Part shown: piece by piece, positions 48,290 to 61,179 of the stretch | How positions within the stretch are numbered: position 1 is the first letter of the stretch | Layout: every line of letters starts with the position of its first letter | Assembly (NCBI GenBank): GCA_036971475.1 | Contig: JBAIZL010000002.1 | Location: 173,931,024-173,995,023 of the forward strand | DNA length: 64,000 nucleotides | Reading direction: 5' to 3' | Origin: Prosapia bicincta | Taxonomy: Eukaryota; Arthropoda; Insecta; Hemiptera; Cercopidae | Position numbers and translations under genes: made by a program | The notes under the pieces: generated by a model | Told to the model about the DNA's origin: nothing | Seen by the model: only the letters and a program-made list of their open reading frames with translations | The model's database searches: none

Positions 48290-49318
48290 TACATGGTCGT
48301 TGTTTTCTGCCGCCTTATAAATTATTCAATATTATTAAAAAATATTTTCTTTCAAAATGGAAATTCAATTGAACAAGAATTATGAATTTAAATAGAGGTA
48401 TTTGTAACAGTAATAATATACTTGTAAAATGTTACAATGTGATTAATGGCTTACACTATGTTTTAAAAAATAGAAGATAAATCTCTCGAAACAAAAACAG
48501 ATATTTTCAATGTTAAAATCCTGTTTTGGAAATACTTAATCACCCCCAATAAATATAGTTTTGACATTATTTACAACCTCAACACAAGTTTCATAGCTGT
48601 TCCCGTTTCCTTTCCCTCCAGCCAACCCTTCGTTTTTGTTCATATTGCATTGATAAAGTACAAGACGGCGCTCACTTCCTAACGGATTAAAAAGAAGTTT
48701 TATTTCTGGAACTTTGCCAACTAAAGCAGTCAAAACATAACTGTGTGTTTCACGTGCATTTTTATCCATTTGGAGTATTTTAGTTTACTAGACAAGCTTT
48801 ACATTTACTTATAGAGAACGTACCGATGTTCAGGTCATCTGATGTTAGTAAATTACGTATGAATATGAAATAGAATTAGGTGTTTAAAATATAAGTACTA
48901 ACTAGCTAAAAGGTACGAGTGTATATCATATGCTTTAAGGGCAAAATGTAAAACATATATAATTAAAACTCATTCTAAAAAAAAGCTAACCTTTTTTTTA
49001 TTTTTTATTTTTTAAAATTTAAAACTTCCATAAACTGAGAAGCTTGTAATCTACAAGTATAAGTTAGTGATGTACATAATGCATTGGATGAGTAGGTTTA
49101 AGGTTGTGTGTGCTTCAAGATGATAGGCATTGAATAATTGTTGAATAATATTTTAATAAGCAAGAAAGTTTAATTTTTCTTAACACACTTGCATTATGTT
49201 AAATAAGTGAAGCTTTCGCTGATTTGCAATATTAATTGTCTCAAACTATTTAGTACCACATAGTTCAATGACTACATTTCGAATCTGTATGTATATACAT
49301 AAATATCACAATATGTAT
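47233..49318. other. AT-rich intergenic DNA
   Basis: Contains (TA)n at 48208-48290. A 77-codon minus-strand frame at 48536-48769 lies in a slightly GC-richer patch but matches nothing I know. Confidence 0.55.
48208..48290. repeat. (TA)n microsatellite
   Basis: TA dinucleotides with one interruption. Confidence 0.95.
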
Positions 49319-49320
49319 TA

Positions 49321-49449
49321 ATAAAGAACTAAGTCAAAATACAAATACAAGAATTATAATTGAAATTACATTCAAAGCTTCTCGTTGGCTAACAGTACCA
49401 ACATCATCAAATTCAATTATAATTCTTGTATTTGTATTTTGACTTAGTT

Positions 49450-49454
<5 letters not shown>
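49321..49454. repeat. Hairpin repeat (copy F of the dispersed family)
   Basis: ATAAAGAACTAAGTCAAAAT through AATTGAA (49321-49363) is the reverse complement of the segment 49411-49454. The loop region, read on the minus strand, contains TTGATGA, a perfect stem GTTGG/CCAAC and then GAGAAGCTTTGAA, the same layout as the copies at 1-75, 36.4 and 49.9 kb. Followed by (TA)n. Confidence 0.8.

Positions 49455-49491
<37 letters not shown>
49454..49491. repeat. (TA)n microsatellite
   Basis: TA dinucleotides abutting the hairpin. Confidence 0.95.
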
Positions 49492-49496
<5 letters not shown>

Positions 49497-49569
49497 CTAC
49501 GTTTTCTTGTTTAATAATCAAAGACAACTAACGTTATTCAAACACAATAATTATGTATTTATTTTATAT

Positions 49570-49910
49570 TCAAAGGTCTCTTTAATAATCAGTACCAACA
49601 TCTTCAGGAATGAATGATAAAATGAAGAAATATATAAAACATATGTTAAATTAGGAATGGAATTGTTGTTAAATTTATACAAATTACCAAGTTTAAAGTT
49701 TTAAATCTCATGTTTATAAAGCTACAGCAACATAATAAACTTGTATAAATACAAGAAATTTAACAATTTAATAATTTATATAACATAATAATTTGTATAA
49801 ATTTAACAACAATTCCATTTCTAATTTAACAACTGATTTATAATTTACATTATTGTATTATTCATACCTGACGATGTTGGTACTGTTTATTAACGAAAAG
49901 CTTGAATATA
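49570..49910. repeat. Hairpin repeat, ~115-bp arms (copies E and D)
   Basis: Outer words CAGTACCAACATCTTCAGG (49591) and CCTGACGATGTTGGTACTG (49867) and inner words TTAAATTAGGAATGGAATTG (about 49645) and CAATTCCATTTCTAATTTAA (about 49811) are inverted pairs. Copy D on the plus strand reads CCTGACGATG, a stem GTTGG/TTAAC (with two G-T pairs), then CGAAAAGCTT. Copy E on the minus strand reads CTGAAGATG, GTTGG and a decayed 3' half. Non-coding. Confidence 0.8.
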
Positions 49911-49954
49911 ATAAATTAAATACATTTGTAGTTGAATAACCTAAGTTGTTTTTG

Positions 49955-50060
<106 letters not shown>

Positions 50061-50129
50061 GTTGGTTTTGGTTGTGTGGTTAAATAACACTTTCATAAAC
50101 AAGAATTTTTTATTTTAATATTTCTCTAT

Positions 50130-50180
50130 ACATTGAAGCGTTTTGCTGATTGGTGGTATCAGGGACATTGTCAAAACCTG
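50130..50180 (-). other. Hammerhead-like stem-loop candidate (copy G)
   Basis: On the minus strand TTGACAATGTC is followed by a perfect 5-bp stem CTGAT/AUCAG (as DNA ATCAG) with a 7-nt loop and then CAAAACGCTTCAA. The layout matches the other copies, but both conserved core words are mutated. Confidence 0.3.
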
Positions 50181-50189
50181 CTACCTACA

Positions 50190-50498
50190 TTATACTGCTA
50201 TGAATACACCTGGACTGTTCATATAATCGTACCATGTGTAGAAGATTATATATTCTTATCTTATATGTTTGATGAAACATCCATCAAAAATCTGTATTTA
50301 TATCTTTATTAGTTGTAATCTATGTATTTTATATATTTTATTCTTAATGTTTCATTAAATAAGCTATAAGTTGTATTTTGTTTGATTTTATTTGCACTTG
50401 CTCCTCAATAAATGAGGATTTAATTTTCCAAATAAAAAAAAGGTGGGATACAGGGAAGGTCAAAAAACCAAAGAGCTACCAAATATAATGGGAATGGG
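50190..50498. other. AT-rich intergenic DNA
   Basis: No gene recognised. Confidence 0.6.
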
Positions 50499-50587
50499 AC
50501 GTTTCGCTGGGCCGTTTCGCCGCAAGCCCGTTTCGCCGCAGCCAGTTTCGCCGCTAGCCCGTTTCGCCGCGAGCCAATTTTTCGCTA
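50499..50587 (+). repeat. Five tandem GTTTCGCCGC-type units
   Basis: A 16-17 bp unit close to GCCCGTTTCGCCGCNA is repeated five times with changes. It is sharply GC-richer than its flanks and lies about 170 bp upstream of the decayed transposase. It may be a subterminal repeat of that element. I found no matching copy downstream. Confidence 0.7.
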
Positions 50588-50757
50588 AATGTTTCTTCCT
50601 CAAAAATGGCGTACCGTTAGAGGTTCAAAAAAAAATTTTAACTCAAATTACTTATAATTTTTCCACGCTTAGTTATAGTTTAGCTTAGCAGTATTAACTG
50701 ATTCTTATTTCTGTTTTGTCTGTATAAAAGATATTTGTCAGTGTCATATTAGTGCAG

Positions 50758-51498
50758 TTTTGGCGATGTGAAAGAAGAAATGAGTGTAAAGCCGGAATTC
50801 ACGTTGACAATGGCAACGTTATAAAACATATTTATATTCATGGGCACAGTGCCAATCCAGAAAAGGTTTAGGCAGTAGAGCGGATTGTTAATATGAAGAG
50901 GAGAGCTGAAGAAACAATGGCATAAACATCGCAAGTAATAAATAACTGTATCCAGAATATCAATGAAACATGCCAAGGAGCTCTTCCTACAACGTCAGCT
51001 TTGCGAAGAGTAATAATAATAAGAAGAAATGATGTATCATCTGCTCCGCCGAGTCCTATGGCATTGGAAACCTTAGAAATTCCAGAAGAATACAGGGGGT
51101 ACAGCATCAGAGAAGGCGAGTTCGAAAATTTCCTTTTACACGATAGCGGACCAAATGAGGACAGGATTTAATTTTTTTTACGACAAAGTAACTTGGCCGC
51201 GTTTACAGCCTCTAGCGCATTGTTTGTGGACGGTACTTTCAAAATCTCTCCGAATCTGTTTTCCCAGCTATACACTATTTCCGGATTGAAACATGGTGGA
51301 GTTCTTCCTATTGTTTACGCCCTTCTTCCCAAAAAGAAGAAAACAACATATGATAGACTTTTCCAACAATTTCGAATACTGATGCCTGATCTACAACTAC
51401 GCAGTGTAAATTGTGACTTCGAGCATTTCAAAGTTTATCTGAAAACCTTCCTAATACACGCATTCGTGGCTTTTTTTCCATTTAGCCCAGAACCTTAA
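50758..51498 (+). pseudogene. FLYWCH-MULE transposase remnant
   Basis: The first part reads FWRC, X5 to the second Cys, then 17 residues to HGH, a FLYWCH zinc finger. It is broken by TAG at 50869. Further stops and small indels follow, then a recognisable stretch (QVINNCIQNI, LPTTSALRR, EEYRGYSIREGEFENFLL). From about 51193 it reads LAAFTASSALFVDGTFKISP, then QLYTISGLKHGG, LPIVYALLPKKKK and VNCDFEHF, the start of a MULE transposase domain with the first two catalytic Asp positions (FVDG, CDFE). The third acidic residue and everything after about 51440 are lost. It is a dead copy. The same protein layout is common in arthropod and other invertebrate genomes. Confidence 0.85.
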
Positions 51499-51499
51499 A

Positions 51500-54130
51500 A
51501 AACGTTTGTCATCTGCAGAACTTTTAAAGTGAAAAATATCCTTTGTTTTAATAAAACACTGTAGATGCTAATACCTACTATGAAACTGTCCAAAGTCCAC
51601 ATCCTAACTGCAAGATAATGAGTGATACTTGTGGTTGCATAAAGTGGGTTCCACTTTCCATACAGCTCGCACTACTATGGGGAAGCTGCAGCCATGTTTA
51701 ACTAAAGTATAATTTCCCCAGACGTAGTCTTACTTTAGTCATTCATTAGTGGCCACTACGATTGGGCTGACTGGTGTTGATGTTTGTCTGTGGCGCTACT
51801 TTGAAGGAATTATTAACAAACATTGATAATACCATGAATTGTATAAGCAGTTTGAGTAGCCAGGAGCATGGTGCGAAGTAGTTATCAATGGATGGACATT
51901 ATTCTCAACACCTGCTGTAATTTGCAACCTAAGTGTCAACAAACTATTATTAAGACACCAAATTATGAGATGGGTTCTTCTTAGTTGTGTACCCTGTATT
52001 ACATCATAAAAAACGATTTAAAAATGCTATAAAGTTGGAAAACACTCCAATAAGGTGGAAAAAAATATTTATAGTCACTAAAGGTACAAAAATATTCCCT
52101 AAAAATTATCCATATGTGAATATATCAAACAAGTGCTTAGCAAATTAAAGAATTTCAGTAGTGCCATTAAATCGTCTTTGAACGTCTGCTCTTCTGAGCC
52201 TCTAACACAAAACTGGCTTAATTATATTGGCTCTATATAGCAAACTCTTGCATCACGTAGGGAATAGTGCTATAATTATTGCCAAGCACAACAAACTCAA
52301 CATAATCGAATAATTATATAAACAAACGACAAACGAATAGAACATGTTTAACCATTACTGACTAACTCTGATCACTAGTGACTACTCTAACAGAAATAGT
52401 CACTATTACTTAGTGACTCTAAGTAACAACAGAATTACTCATCAGCTCAGCGAACCTTGGAAATGGAAATATATGTTTCAAAAATAGGAACAAAATTAAT
52501 AATACATGATACTAAAGTCTTGTAAAAAATATAACGATAGAAATGTTATTGAATAACACATGACAATTTAATTATCTTGAGACATTCATTAGTATTTCTG
52601 TCAATATAGTAAAAACTTTTAATGTTTGGAAGACAATATGCTGAAGGTCAACTACAATACGCTGGCCAAAACAATTAAAACCTTTATTTATGTTTTTGCA
52701 ATACAATAATTCGTAAGCATAAAATACCCCTTTGTTAACATAACCCTGAATAGCATCAATTTTTGAAAATATTTTAGAATAATAGTAGAAATTTCGCTTT
52801 CAAAATAACTTTTGTTCAATTTATAGGTTAAAATAAAAATTAATAAATTTTAAAAAAAATATATCATGAGTCAAATAAAATGTATTTCGCCAACGGTTAA
52901 AACTTATTGTTTCCTTTAAGATATTTGATAAGGAGTTTGAAACCTGAACTAAAATATTAAACAAAGAGATTTATTTTGCAAAACTAGGATCATATTGATG
53001 CATTTCATTCTCATGTACAAATACAATAATCATCTAGTTATTTAGCGTTGTTCAACCCCAATGCAATCATGAACATAGGCAACATGAGTAAGTGAAATGG
53101 CTAAAGTACGACAGGAAGTCATCTGCAATGAGACCGTATTGTGGCAGTTTGCAAGTTACAAACGGAAAACATAACAGATTAGATTCCGGTGTAACTGACC
53201 CAGTTAAACGGACTTAAGAGTACATGAATAATAGTTTAGTTATCTAATACAAATATATCGATTTTAGTTATTAACATTTCCTAATCATTGTTTTCCATAT
53301 ATGATTATTGTTCATAGTATCCTTATCCCTGAAAATAGTTCTTGAACTTGTAAATAATAAAATACTTATTGTTTACACATTTTACAAATTTAAAAAAAAT
53401 GATTTTTTATTTGTTATACTTACATCGTGAATTACTGCACCTAAAAGTCAAGATATCCTTAACACTGCAATCGTCGCTCAGATTACTATTGTAATCCAGG
53501 GTTAAATTTTTGTGAGCTTTATTATTGTTTGTGTAAAAAAAAATATTTAAATTAGTAACACATTTACTTATAAGAAATGACTTAACCGGATAGTGAAAAA
53601 ATACACGCTGGCTTGCCGGAACCAAAAAAGACAATGAAAGTGTGTTGGGTTGACCTTACATATGTCCTTTGTTTTATGTTATATATTACTTTTGTGCTAC
53701 AATAATAAATGTTTTTTCACCACATTTGATTTCTATAAAACCGCTTAAACACCAGAAAATGCTTGAGGGATATTAAAAAAAAAGTATTTCTATTTTAAAA
53801 GCTATTTCAAGGTGCATTACAACGGCAATGAGCGCGACCACTTACGTTACTTATTTAAGTGCGACCACTGCAGTGTTATACTTATCTGTGCCATACGTTG
53901 TCTAGAATAACTGGGCTAACTACGATGTAACTGAATCTAACGTGTTGACGCTGATTAGATTTCTTCCTGGTCATGAACAAATTTATTTGGCTACTCACCA
54001 GACATGTTTTCCGGGAAGGTTGGATACTCAGATATGGAAATGATATCCAAAATAGAAGTAAAATGAATCCGGTCACTAACCAGATTAGAGGCAGACAACG
54101 ATAAAGCCTAGTCATCGTGTCTCACCCGAG
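51500..54130. other. AT-rich intergenic DNA
   Basis: 51500-51900 may hold further decayed transposon sequence, but no motif is clear. The rest is featureless. Confidence 0.5.
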
Positions 54131-54527
54131 CTCCAAGGAACTACTTGAGATTCTAAGGAACTAAAAGTCTTCAGGAAACAGTTAGGAACCCGAGGAATTA
54201 CTTCACTACTAAGCGAAATATTTCAGAATCCAAGAAACTACTTGAGTCTTCAAGGAACTACTTAGGAATTCAAGGAACTACTTCAGTCTTTAAGGAACTA
54301 TTTGAGAATCCAAGAGAGTACTTGAATCCTTAAGAAACTATTTGAGGGACCAAGGAACTAATTGAGTGTTCAAAGAAGTACCTAGGAATCCGAGGAACTG
54401 CTACAGTCTTCAAGGAAATATTTGTGAATCCGAGAGACTGCTTGAGTCTCCAACGAACAACTTGAAATTCCAAGAGACCACTTGAGCTGTCAAGGAAATA
54501 CGTGAGTCTCCAAGGAACTACTTGAAG
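54131..54527 (+). repeat. 21-bp minisatellite, ~19 degenerate copies
   Basis: The unit is near CCAAGGAACTACTTGAGTCTT. In one frame it would give a seven-residue repeat (KELLESP-like), but indels and stops break every frame, so it is not coding now. Confidence 0.85.
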
Positions 54528-54529
54528 TG

Positions 54530-54815
54530 GTATATATTAGTCATTCGATCGCTACTCCTAGTCACTTTCGTTCGATCTACTCGACTCCTTCAGGTAAGCG
54601 ATTCCTTGTATAAATTTTTTTCTGTTCTAGTATCAAGGCATCATTATGTTTTTTTTTTTTGCTCTCAAGAGTCTATCTACCATTTCTTATGTCATATTTT
54701 ACAAGCGTGTGTATCTGGTAGATACATCAATTAGAATCCTGAAAAGAATAACGTGAGTCTCTTCATCCACAGGAGCTTGCATACGTTCAGATAGTACTGT
54801 AAAAGATATAATGTC
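54530..54815. other. Intergenic DNA
   Basis: Nothing recognised. Confidence 0.5.

Positions 54816-54816
<1 letters not shown>

Positions 54817-54878
<62 letters not shown>
54817..54878. repeat. (TA)n microsatellite
   Basis: TA dinucleotides. Confidence 0.95.
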
Positions 54879-54879
<1 letters not shown>

Positions 54880-55716
54880 GCAATTATATCAATGGAATAC
54901 TTTTCCATGAATTAATTAAATGGATCGATGAATTTCTCTTCCATTGTTCTATCATAATATTTGTGACTGTTATTATTATTACTATTATCTACATCATTTT
55001 AATAGTATTAATAATTATATTTTTTTTATTTCTGACTCCACGGCCTATCCATTAAAAAAAATAATTTTCTCCAATTTCATTCTTTAGAGATCGCATACAT
55101 TTGATTTCAAATGCGTTTGCTTAATATAGAAGTTTACTTCGCAACGATTTTTAATAGAACAATTACAATATATATTTAAAAGTACTCAATTTACTTAGTA
55201 ACTGCTATTCATTACTATAAACATAAACATATGTTGCTTTGTGATCGAAACAAAAACATGAATTAAAGGAAATCTGCAACATGAACCAGCCACAGAAAAG
55301 TGGTCCAATGAAATACTCCTAATCTATTCTACTTTCCGCAACATATAAACTTTCTGCAGCCTCATAATGCAATTTATACAAAACGTCGTTGCTTCAAGAC
55401 TTTATATTCTTGCAAGGTTTCCGGTCTTTACGTTTTCGACCGTAAATAGCGGTTTCCTCTTTAGGAACAACCGTTGCTTGTTTTTTTTTTGTTTTCACAA
55501 ATTCGTCTATCTTCAACTATATTTGTTTAATACATATATTTTTGTAATTATTTCGTAACAATGTTTGTTCATTGTTGAAATTATTTTATAGAATGTTTAG
55601 TAACTTTGACACATATTAACACTTATAAATGACCAATGCAGTGGCAAGTACATTCAAGGCAAAACCCACTAAGTATTTTACAGAAAGAGAGGAAATTAGA
55701 TAGATAGAAATCAGAT

Positions 55717-55762
55717 AGAGAGGGAGAGAGAGAGAGAGAGAGATAGAAAGAGTGAGACAGAT

Positions 55763-55793
<31 letters not shown>
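55717..55793. repeat. (GA)n-rich microsatellite
   Basis: GA dinucleotides with GATA and GACA interruptions. Confidence 0.9.
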
Positions 55794-55794
<1 letters not shown>

Positions 55795-58359
55795 GACTAC
55801 CAAAATGTCGTTTATTTTAAACGACGGTGTTCTTTCTTAGTACTACCCAAGGAATTAAAATTGAAACAACACGAGGTGAGAATATTTGGATTTAGTGAAC
55901 TAGAAGTTGTCAAGGAAGAGCTCAGGTCCAACTATTTATATATATTCTACTAATATGTACGAACTGTAATGTTGTGATAGAGTTTTACAGTAATTATATA
56001 AGAGTTATTTAATTTACGAAACTTTATAGACACACGTATATATTATTGTATTCGCTAAATTACCTTCCATTGTGATGGCTATAAATACGAAATGTGTTGG
56101 TGGTTGCATAACGTAATTATTTATATAATTTTTATGTATTTAGATTTAAGTAACCGGGAGCACCTTACCAAATGGTAGGGGGGCATTATTTAGTTGTTTT
56201 ATAATATTTTATGTAAAGATATTGTCTTAACTTTCAGCTCCCTACAAACACGTTGAATCAGTATTAGTGTAGTACAAAACTAAGTTGTTTACAATACGCA
56301 CTAAGTGCAAAGTTTCACATGAGTTTTCTCAGGCATACTACCTTCATACGTTGTGATTTGGGTAGGAGAGTGACATTGACGAATTTAACACATAATCCCT
56401 TAATAAAAGATGCACAGCGGCAGATATGGTCTGGTTAGTAACAAGTCTAAGGTAAAGAATAACATAGACGCAGTAACTTAAAAGAAATTAAGGAGATGAA
56501 AAGACAAGTACTGTACTGCTTTTCTACTACCATGCATAAATACGCCAAAATAAAGTTACGAAAAGAATGAGAGTGATTATTTTTGGGGAATTAAAATGTA
56601 GCAGATCATTATATGAGTTTTATTACAAATTTTATAGAGATGAAAAAAGGTACCTTTCGAAAAGGAGAGATAGAAGGGGAAAATTCATTGTTTATCTCCA
56701 AGAGAAGAATAAAAAAAACCAACGTTAACTGGAATCTAAACAAAACATAAAGAATAATATACACTTTATCAAAAGGTAATTAATGTAATAGTAATAAAAA
56801 GGTGTATTTAGAATTAACACACAAATCTGTAATTAAAATGTAATGAATAAATAGAAATAAAACATTATCAAGTAAAAGTAGAAAAAGCCTAATAAATATG
56901 CAAAATTATACTTTTTATGGCAGAATAAATAACAAAGAATACAATTTAATAACAGAAATAGGTAATTCGTGAGAAATAATAACTAATTATAGCGGCTTTC
57001 AACCTAACAAACTTTTATTAACATCTAATCACTTAAACTGCACCAATGACGTCATTCTCTTTACATGAAGACTCTTCAAAATATTGATTTACCGTCTGAG
57101 TTGGGATGATTTGTGTGGTTAAGTGTTACTATTGCCATTGATGGCCATTGAAGGGCTAAGGTTAAGGGTTCGACGTCATCGGAAGCTTACTCGATCATGT
57201 ACTCTCCGGTTGTATTATCTTCATCACTTGCATTATCTTTTAATTGATTAAAAAACAATTTTTGTAGACATGTAGGATTTACAAATATTTCATATCTAAA
57301 TAGAGGTTGAACCCTTGTAAAAACAACAATAATTTTCATATGTATATCCCAGAAAAATGTAATTGAATTTTGGAAACCGAAAACATGTAATCTACTTACG
57401 GTACGTCTTTATTCAAAAAAAAAAATTTTAAACGGAATTTAAAAAGAGGATAAACAGACTTAAATTAAACGTCTGATAATAGTTTCTGAATAAAAATTTA
57501 AATATTGTTTGGCTTATATTAAACTATAGTGTATCCTAAATAGTTATACTTTATATTTTAAAACTGTAACAAAATAAACAATTTCGTGAAAGAAATTTGG
57601 AAACCTAACAATTCTTATCGCAGGATTTGGCAAATAAAGCTACCTAAATATCAAGCTGGTGGTGATGAATTTCCCACATCTTCAAAGTGTTAAAAGTAAA
57701 TTAAAGCCTATTTTTGTTGTAAAATCATGCAAAGTGCAAATGACGCAACTCAAACAGAATTGTTTCTTCCTTCCGAAAGGCGTGACGTTACCTTTCACCT
57801 AAGCGGAGGAGTTAAAGGGGATGATAATTAAAACGAAAATAATCATAAAATGTTTACTTTTGCGTTTTATAGAGGTCAGTCTTATTATATCCTCCGGCTC
57901 CGAAAGCACCCTACTACAGAGACGATTGTCTTGTCAGAACGGGATTACTTTCCTCCAAAATCTTCGAAGGATTACAAGACGCTTTTATAAAGGAACCCTT
58001 TAGATATATTTAGAGAGAATAGATGAGGCTGTGCAACAAAAGCGTTTTTTTTTTAATCTTGAATCATTGGTAATAAAGGTTTTTCGTAAAATAAAATTTA
58101 CGAAATTCATTGTACTTAACCACAAAACATGCTCTTTTGTGCATTTATTTCTTTCGTTCCAGTGTAACTGTAAATACTCATTAAACATGTACGGGGTTTT
58201 GGCAGCCCTGTATTAGGCAACCGTTTCGTTGATGAGTTACCGTCAGGTCAATTATCTTTATAAATCTAAATGATTCAGGTGTAACTTTAGAAAACTTTGA
58301 AAATTTCCGTGAAAATAACACTATGGGTAAGACTTGTATATTGCTCTGGTTTGTGTTTT

Positions 58360-58361
<2 letters not shown>

Positions 58362-58419
<58 letters not shown>
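58362..58419. repeat. (TA)n microsatellite
   Basis: TA dinucleotides. Confidence 0.95.
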
Positions 58420-58423
<4 letters not shown>

Positions 58424-59799
58424 TTTTCTTTGGTTTTATACTTCAGTAGCATTTGTTTGAACCTCTGATATATCTAGATATATTTTGTTTCGGAGCTGCT
58501 AATTTCACACTTAAATTCATTGTTATTGGTTAAACTGGTTGTGTAATGTTCTCATTACATTTAATTCATTAAATGAATTCAATTAAATGAATTCATTCAT
58601 TAAATTAAAATTAAGTGAGGTGTAAAATATCAGGAGTGTACATTGTGTTACGCTAAATCTTCTCAGCCCCTGCACCTACAAGAGCACTGCAGAGATGACT
58701 AAGCTAACAGCCTCAAATTACTATTAAACAAGCTGTTCTGAGGACTTTAAAAATTAACTTCACGTATTATTGTCGTACATCGTTACCCTTAACAATAATT
58801 CACAGAGCAAAACCCCTTATGAAAAAAATTGAACCCATCATAGGAAACAAGGAGCCTATACATGTTTCTCAGATTTATAGAACACTGTACATTTTCCTAA
58901 TTTTTATCTTGCCAAGTTTGAGGCATTTCTAGTGTAAACATTTTAAGTACTATACAAATTTGAGGAGCTTCACAGGTTGATAGTTTTTGACAAACACTAC
59001 TTTATTCTCATAAACGTTTGGCTCAATGGACACGGATATACATTCGTAGGTGCTTAATACTCAGCTTACTACTAAGCTGTTAACCTAAAGGCCAGCATAA
59101 TGGAAATGTCATCTCGGTACGGCAGTTGCATCATAAGAGTGCTTTCAATGCGAACTCACTCTGTTTGCGTTACTCCGATCATAAAGTAGCTGGATATGCT
59201 ATGTTAGAATTTCATTGAAACAACTCTGCTGATTCGTATTCGATCAAAACCCAGATTTTCCTCCTTTGCTTGAAGTGTTAGTTACCTAGCCTGTAACAAG
59301 AAACTTGATAAAATTAGTACACCAGATAAAAATATTTGAGTTATAATTGTAAAATATTTTTGGAGGATATATCCTTTATTTGTAATGATCCGCTGCAAAG
59401 GTACTAAATGATATCCCTACCACGTTCGAATTTCAAGTGGTCAGACTGTAAACATGTGACAACATTCAAACAAATTCCAACTACAGCACGTAAAAGAAAG
59501 AATAACAAAGTATGAAGTAGTTTTTTGTAGAAATTATTATAAACGGAATCGTAAATAAATAGCATGAATCGTATCAAAACCACGTTCAAGATTTATGTTT
59601 GGCAAAAACCTGTGAAATGGGGGCTTATTTTATATCGTCATGTTTATTGCAAGCAATAGAGTCTAACCTCTGTGGAAATGATAAGAATTGTACAGAATTG
59701 GTATTCTTAGTAAAACTTCGACACACAATAAATGTAGCATAAATGTGATGATTTTCTTATACACGTTTAGTAGATTACAACGTATGGGATAGAAACAGC

Positions 59800-61170
59800 A
59801 GACCAGAGAATTGGATGATGGACGGACCGTAGATACAAGAAAAGGTTCATTACACAGGAAGTTTGTCCTAGAGATTATTTGCTCAAAGTAAGACAGAAGA
59901 AAGAATCGTTAAAGAGATAAATTGTCCTGACACAAAACCCATAAAGTGTTCAAGACATGAAGTGGTTTTAAAAGAAAGACAGAAAATATTAACCGTTTGC
60001 TAGCAAAATCAAATGTAATGAAGATTGTGTGGTTAGCGGATTTTAGACAAGGGTAATTGCCTGCACAGGAATAGATGTAATAAGAATAAAAAATGAATAG
60101 ATAGGACGAAATAGGATGCTTAGAATTGTATGATGGACGGATCAAAGGCAGGGCAAACGTTTATGTTAGAAACAGATGTTTAAAACGTGATTTGTGAAAC
60201 GTATGCAGGATGAGTGGCCTAAAGCAGTAGAAGATGTTTTCAAGCTTGACTGCTGCTTGGATAGAAGACAAAAATAGTTTAGAATAGTACCATATGTGTT
60301 GATGATTGATTTTTGGATGGGTGGAAGACAAAATAGTGGTATAGGACTGGAGCAGTTGACTTGATGGCTGAATGCTGGACGGATAGAAGACAATAGAGAT
60401 CGTAAAGAACAGGGCCAGATGGGTTGATGCCTGAATGGTAAAAGGATAAACGTAAACAGAAATGTTGTAGAACAGGAGCAGATATCTTGATTAATAAATG
60501 AACGGATTGATCATCAAAGAAATGGTATAGAATAACATCAGATGTTTTGCCAATTTAATTCTGGATAGATAAGAGACAATACAAAACGTACAGAACGGCC
60601 ACGATGTCTTGATGATTGAATAATTAATGGATATAAGAAAGAATAAATTGTATAGAACAGGAACATATGTCTTGATGATTGAATTCTGAATGCTAGGAAG
60701 ACAAAATTGTGGTATAGGACTGCAGCAGATGGCTTGATGATAGAATGCTAGACGGATAGAAAAAAAAATCATATAGAACGGTAGCAGATGTCTTGATGAC
60801 TGAATGGTCGACGGATTGAAGACAAAATATTGGTATAGAACCGGAACAAATGTCTTGAAGATGGGTTGCTACATGGATAGAAGACAAAAGAAATTGTATA
60901 GAACAGGAACATATGTCTTGATTATTGAATTCTGAATGCTAGGAAGACAAAATTGTGGTATAAGACTGCAGCAGATGGCTTGTTGGTGGAATGAGAACGG
61001 TAGCAGATGTCTTGATGACTGAATGGTTGACGGGTTGAAGACGAAATATTGGTATAAAACCGGAACAAATGTCTTGAAGTTGAGTTGCTACATGGATAGA
61101 AGACAAAAGAAATAGTATAGAACAGGATGAGATGTCCTGGGTGATGGAATCCTTAACGGATGGGAAAATA
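59800..61170 (+). repeat. 61-bp minisatellite with a four-unit higher-order repeat
   Basis: Units of 59-64 bp contain TGTCTTGATGATTGAAT, then GGATAGAAGACAAAA, then TATAGAACAGGAGCAGA. The phase word TCTTGAT recurs near 60483, 60543, 60607, 60669, 60730, 60789, 60851 and 60913. The block from 60669 is repeated from 60913 (offset about 244 = 4 units), with one internal deletion in the second copy. Copies before about 60170 are very diverged. Minus-strand open frames here are by-products of the repeat. Confidence 0.85.
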
Positions 61171-61179
61171 GAGGAATGA

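Larger units (their letters stand above)
54880..59800. other. AT-rich intergenic DNA
   Basis: Contains (GA)n at 55717-55793 and (TA)n at 58362-58419. No supported gene. A tRNA-like word pair (TGGTTAAGTG at about 57115 and GGTTCGA at about 57167) is weak. Confidence 0.55.

Noticed and set aside
57110..57180. tRNA gene or tRNA-derived SINE head
   Set aside because: An A-box-like TGGTTAAGTG and a B-box-like GGTTCGA are present, but I could not fold a cloverleaf and the B box is incomplete.
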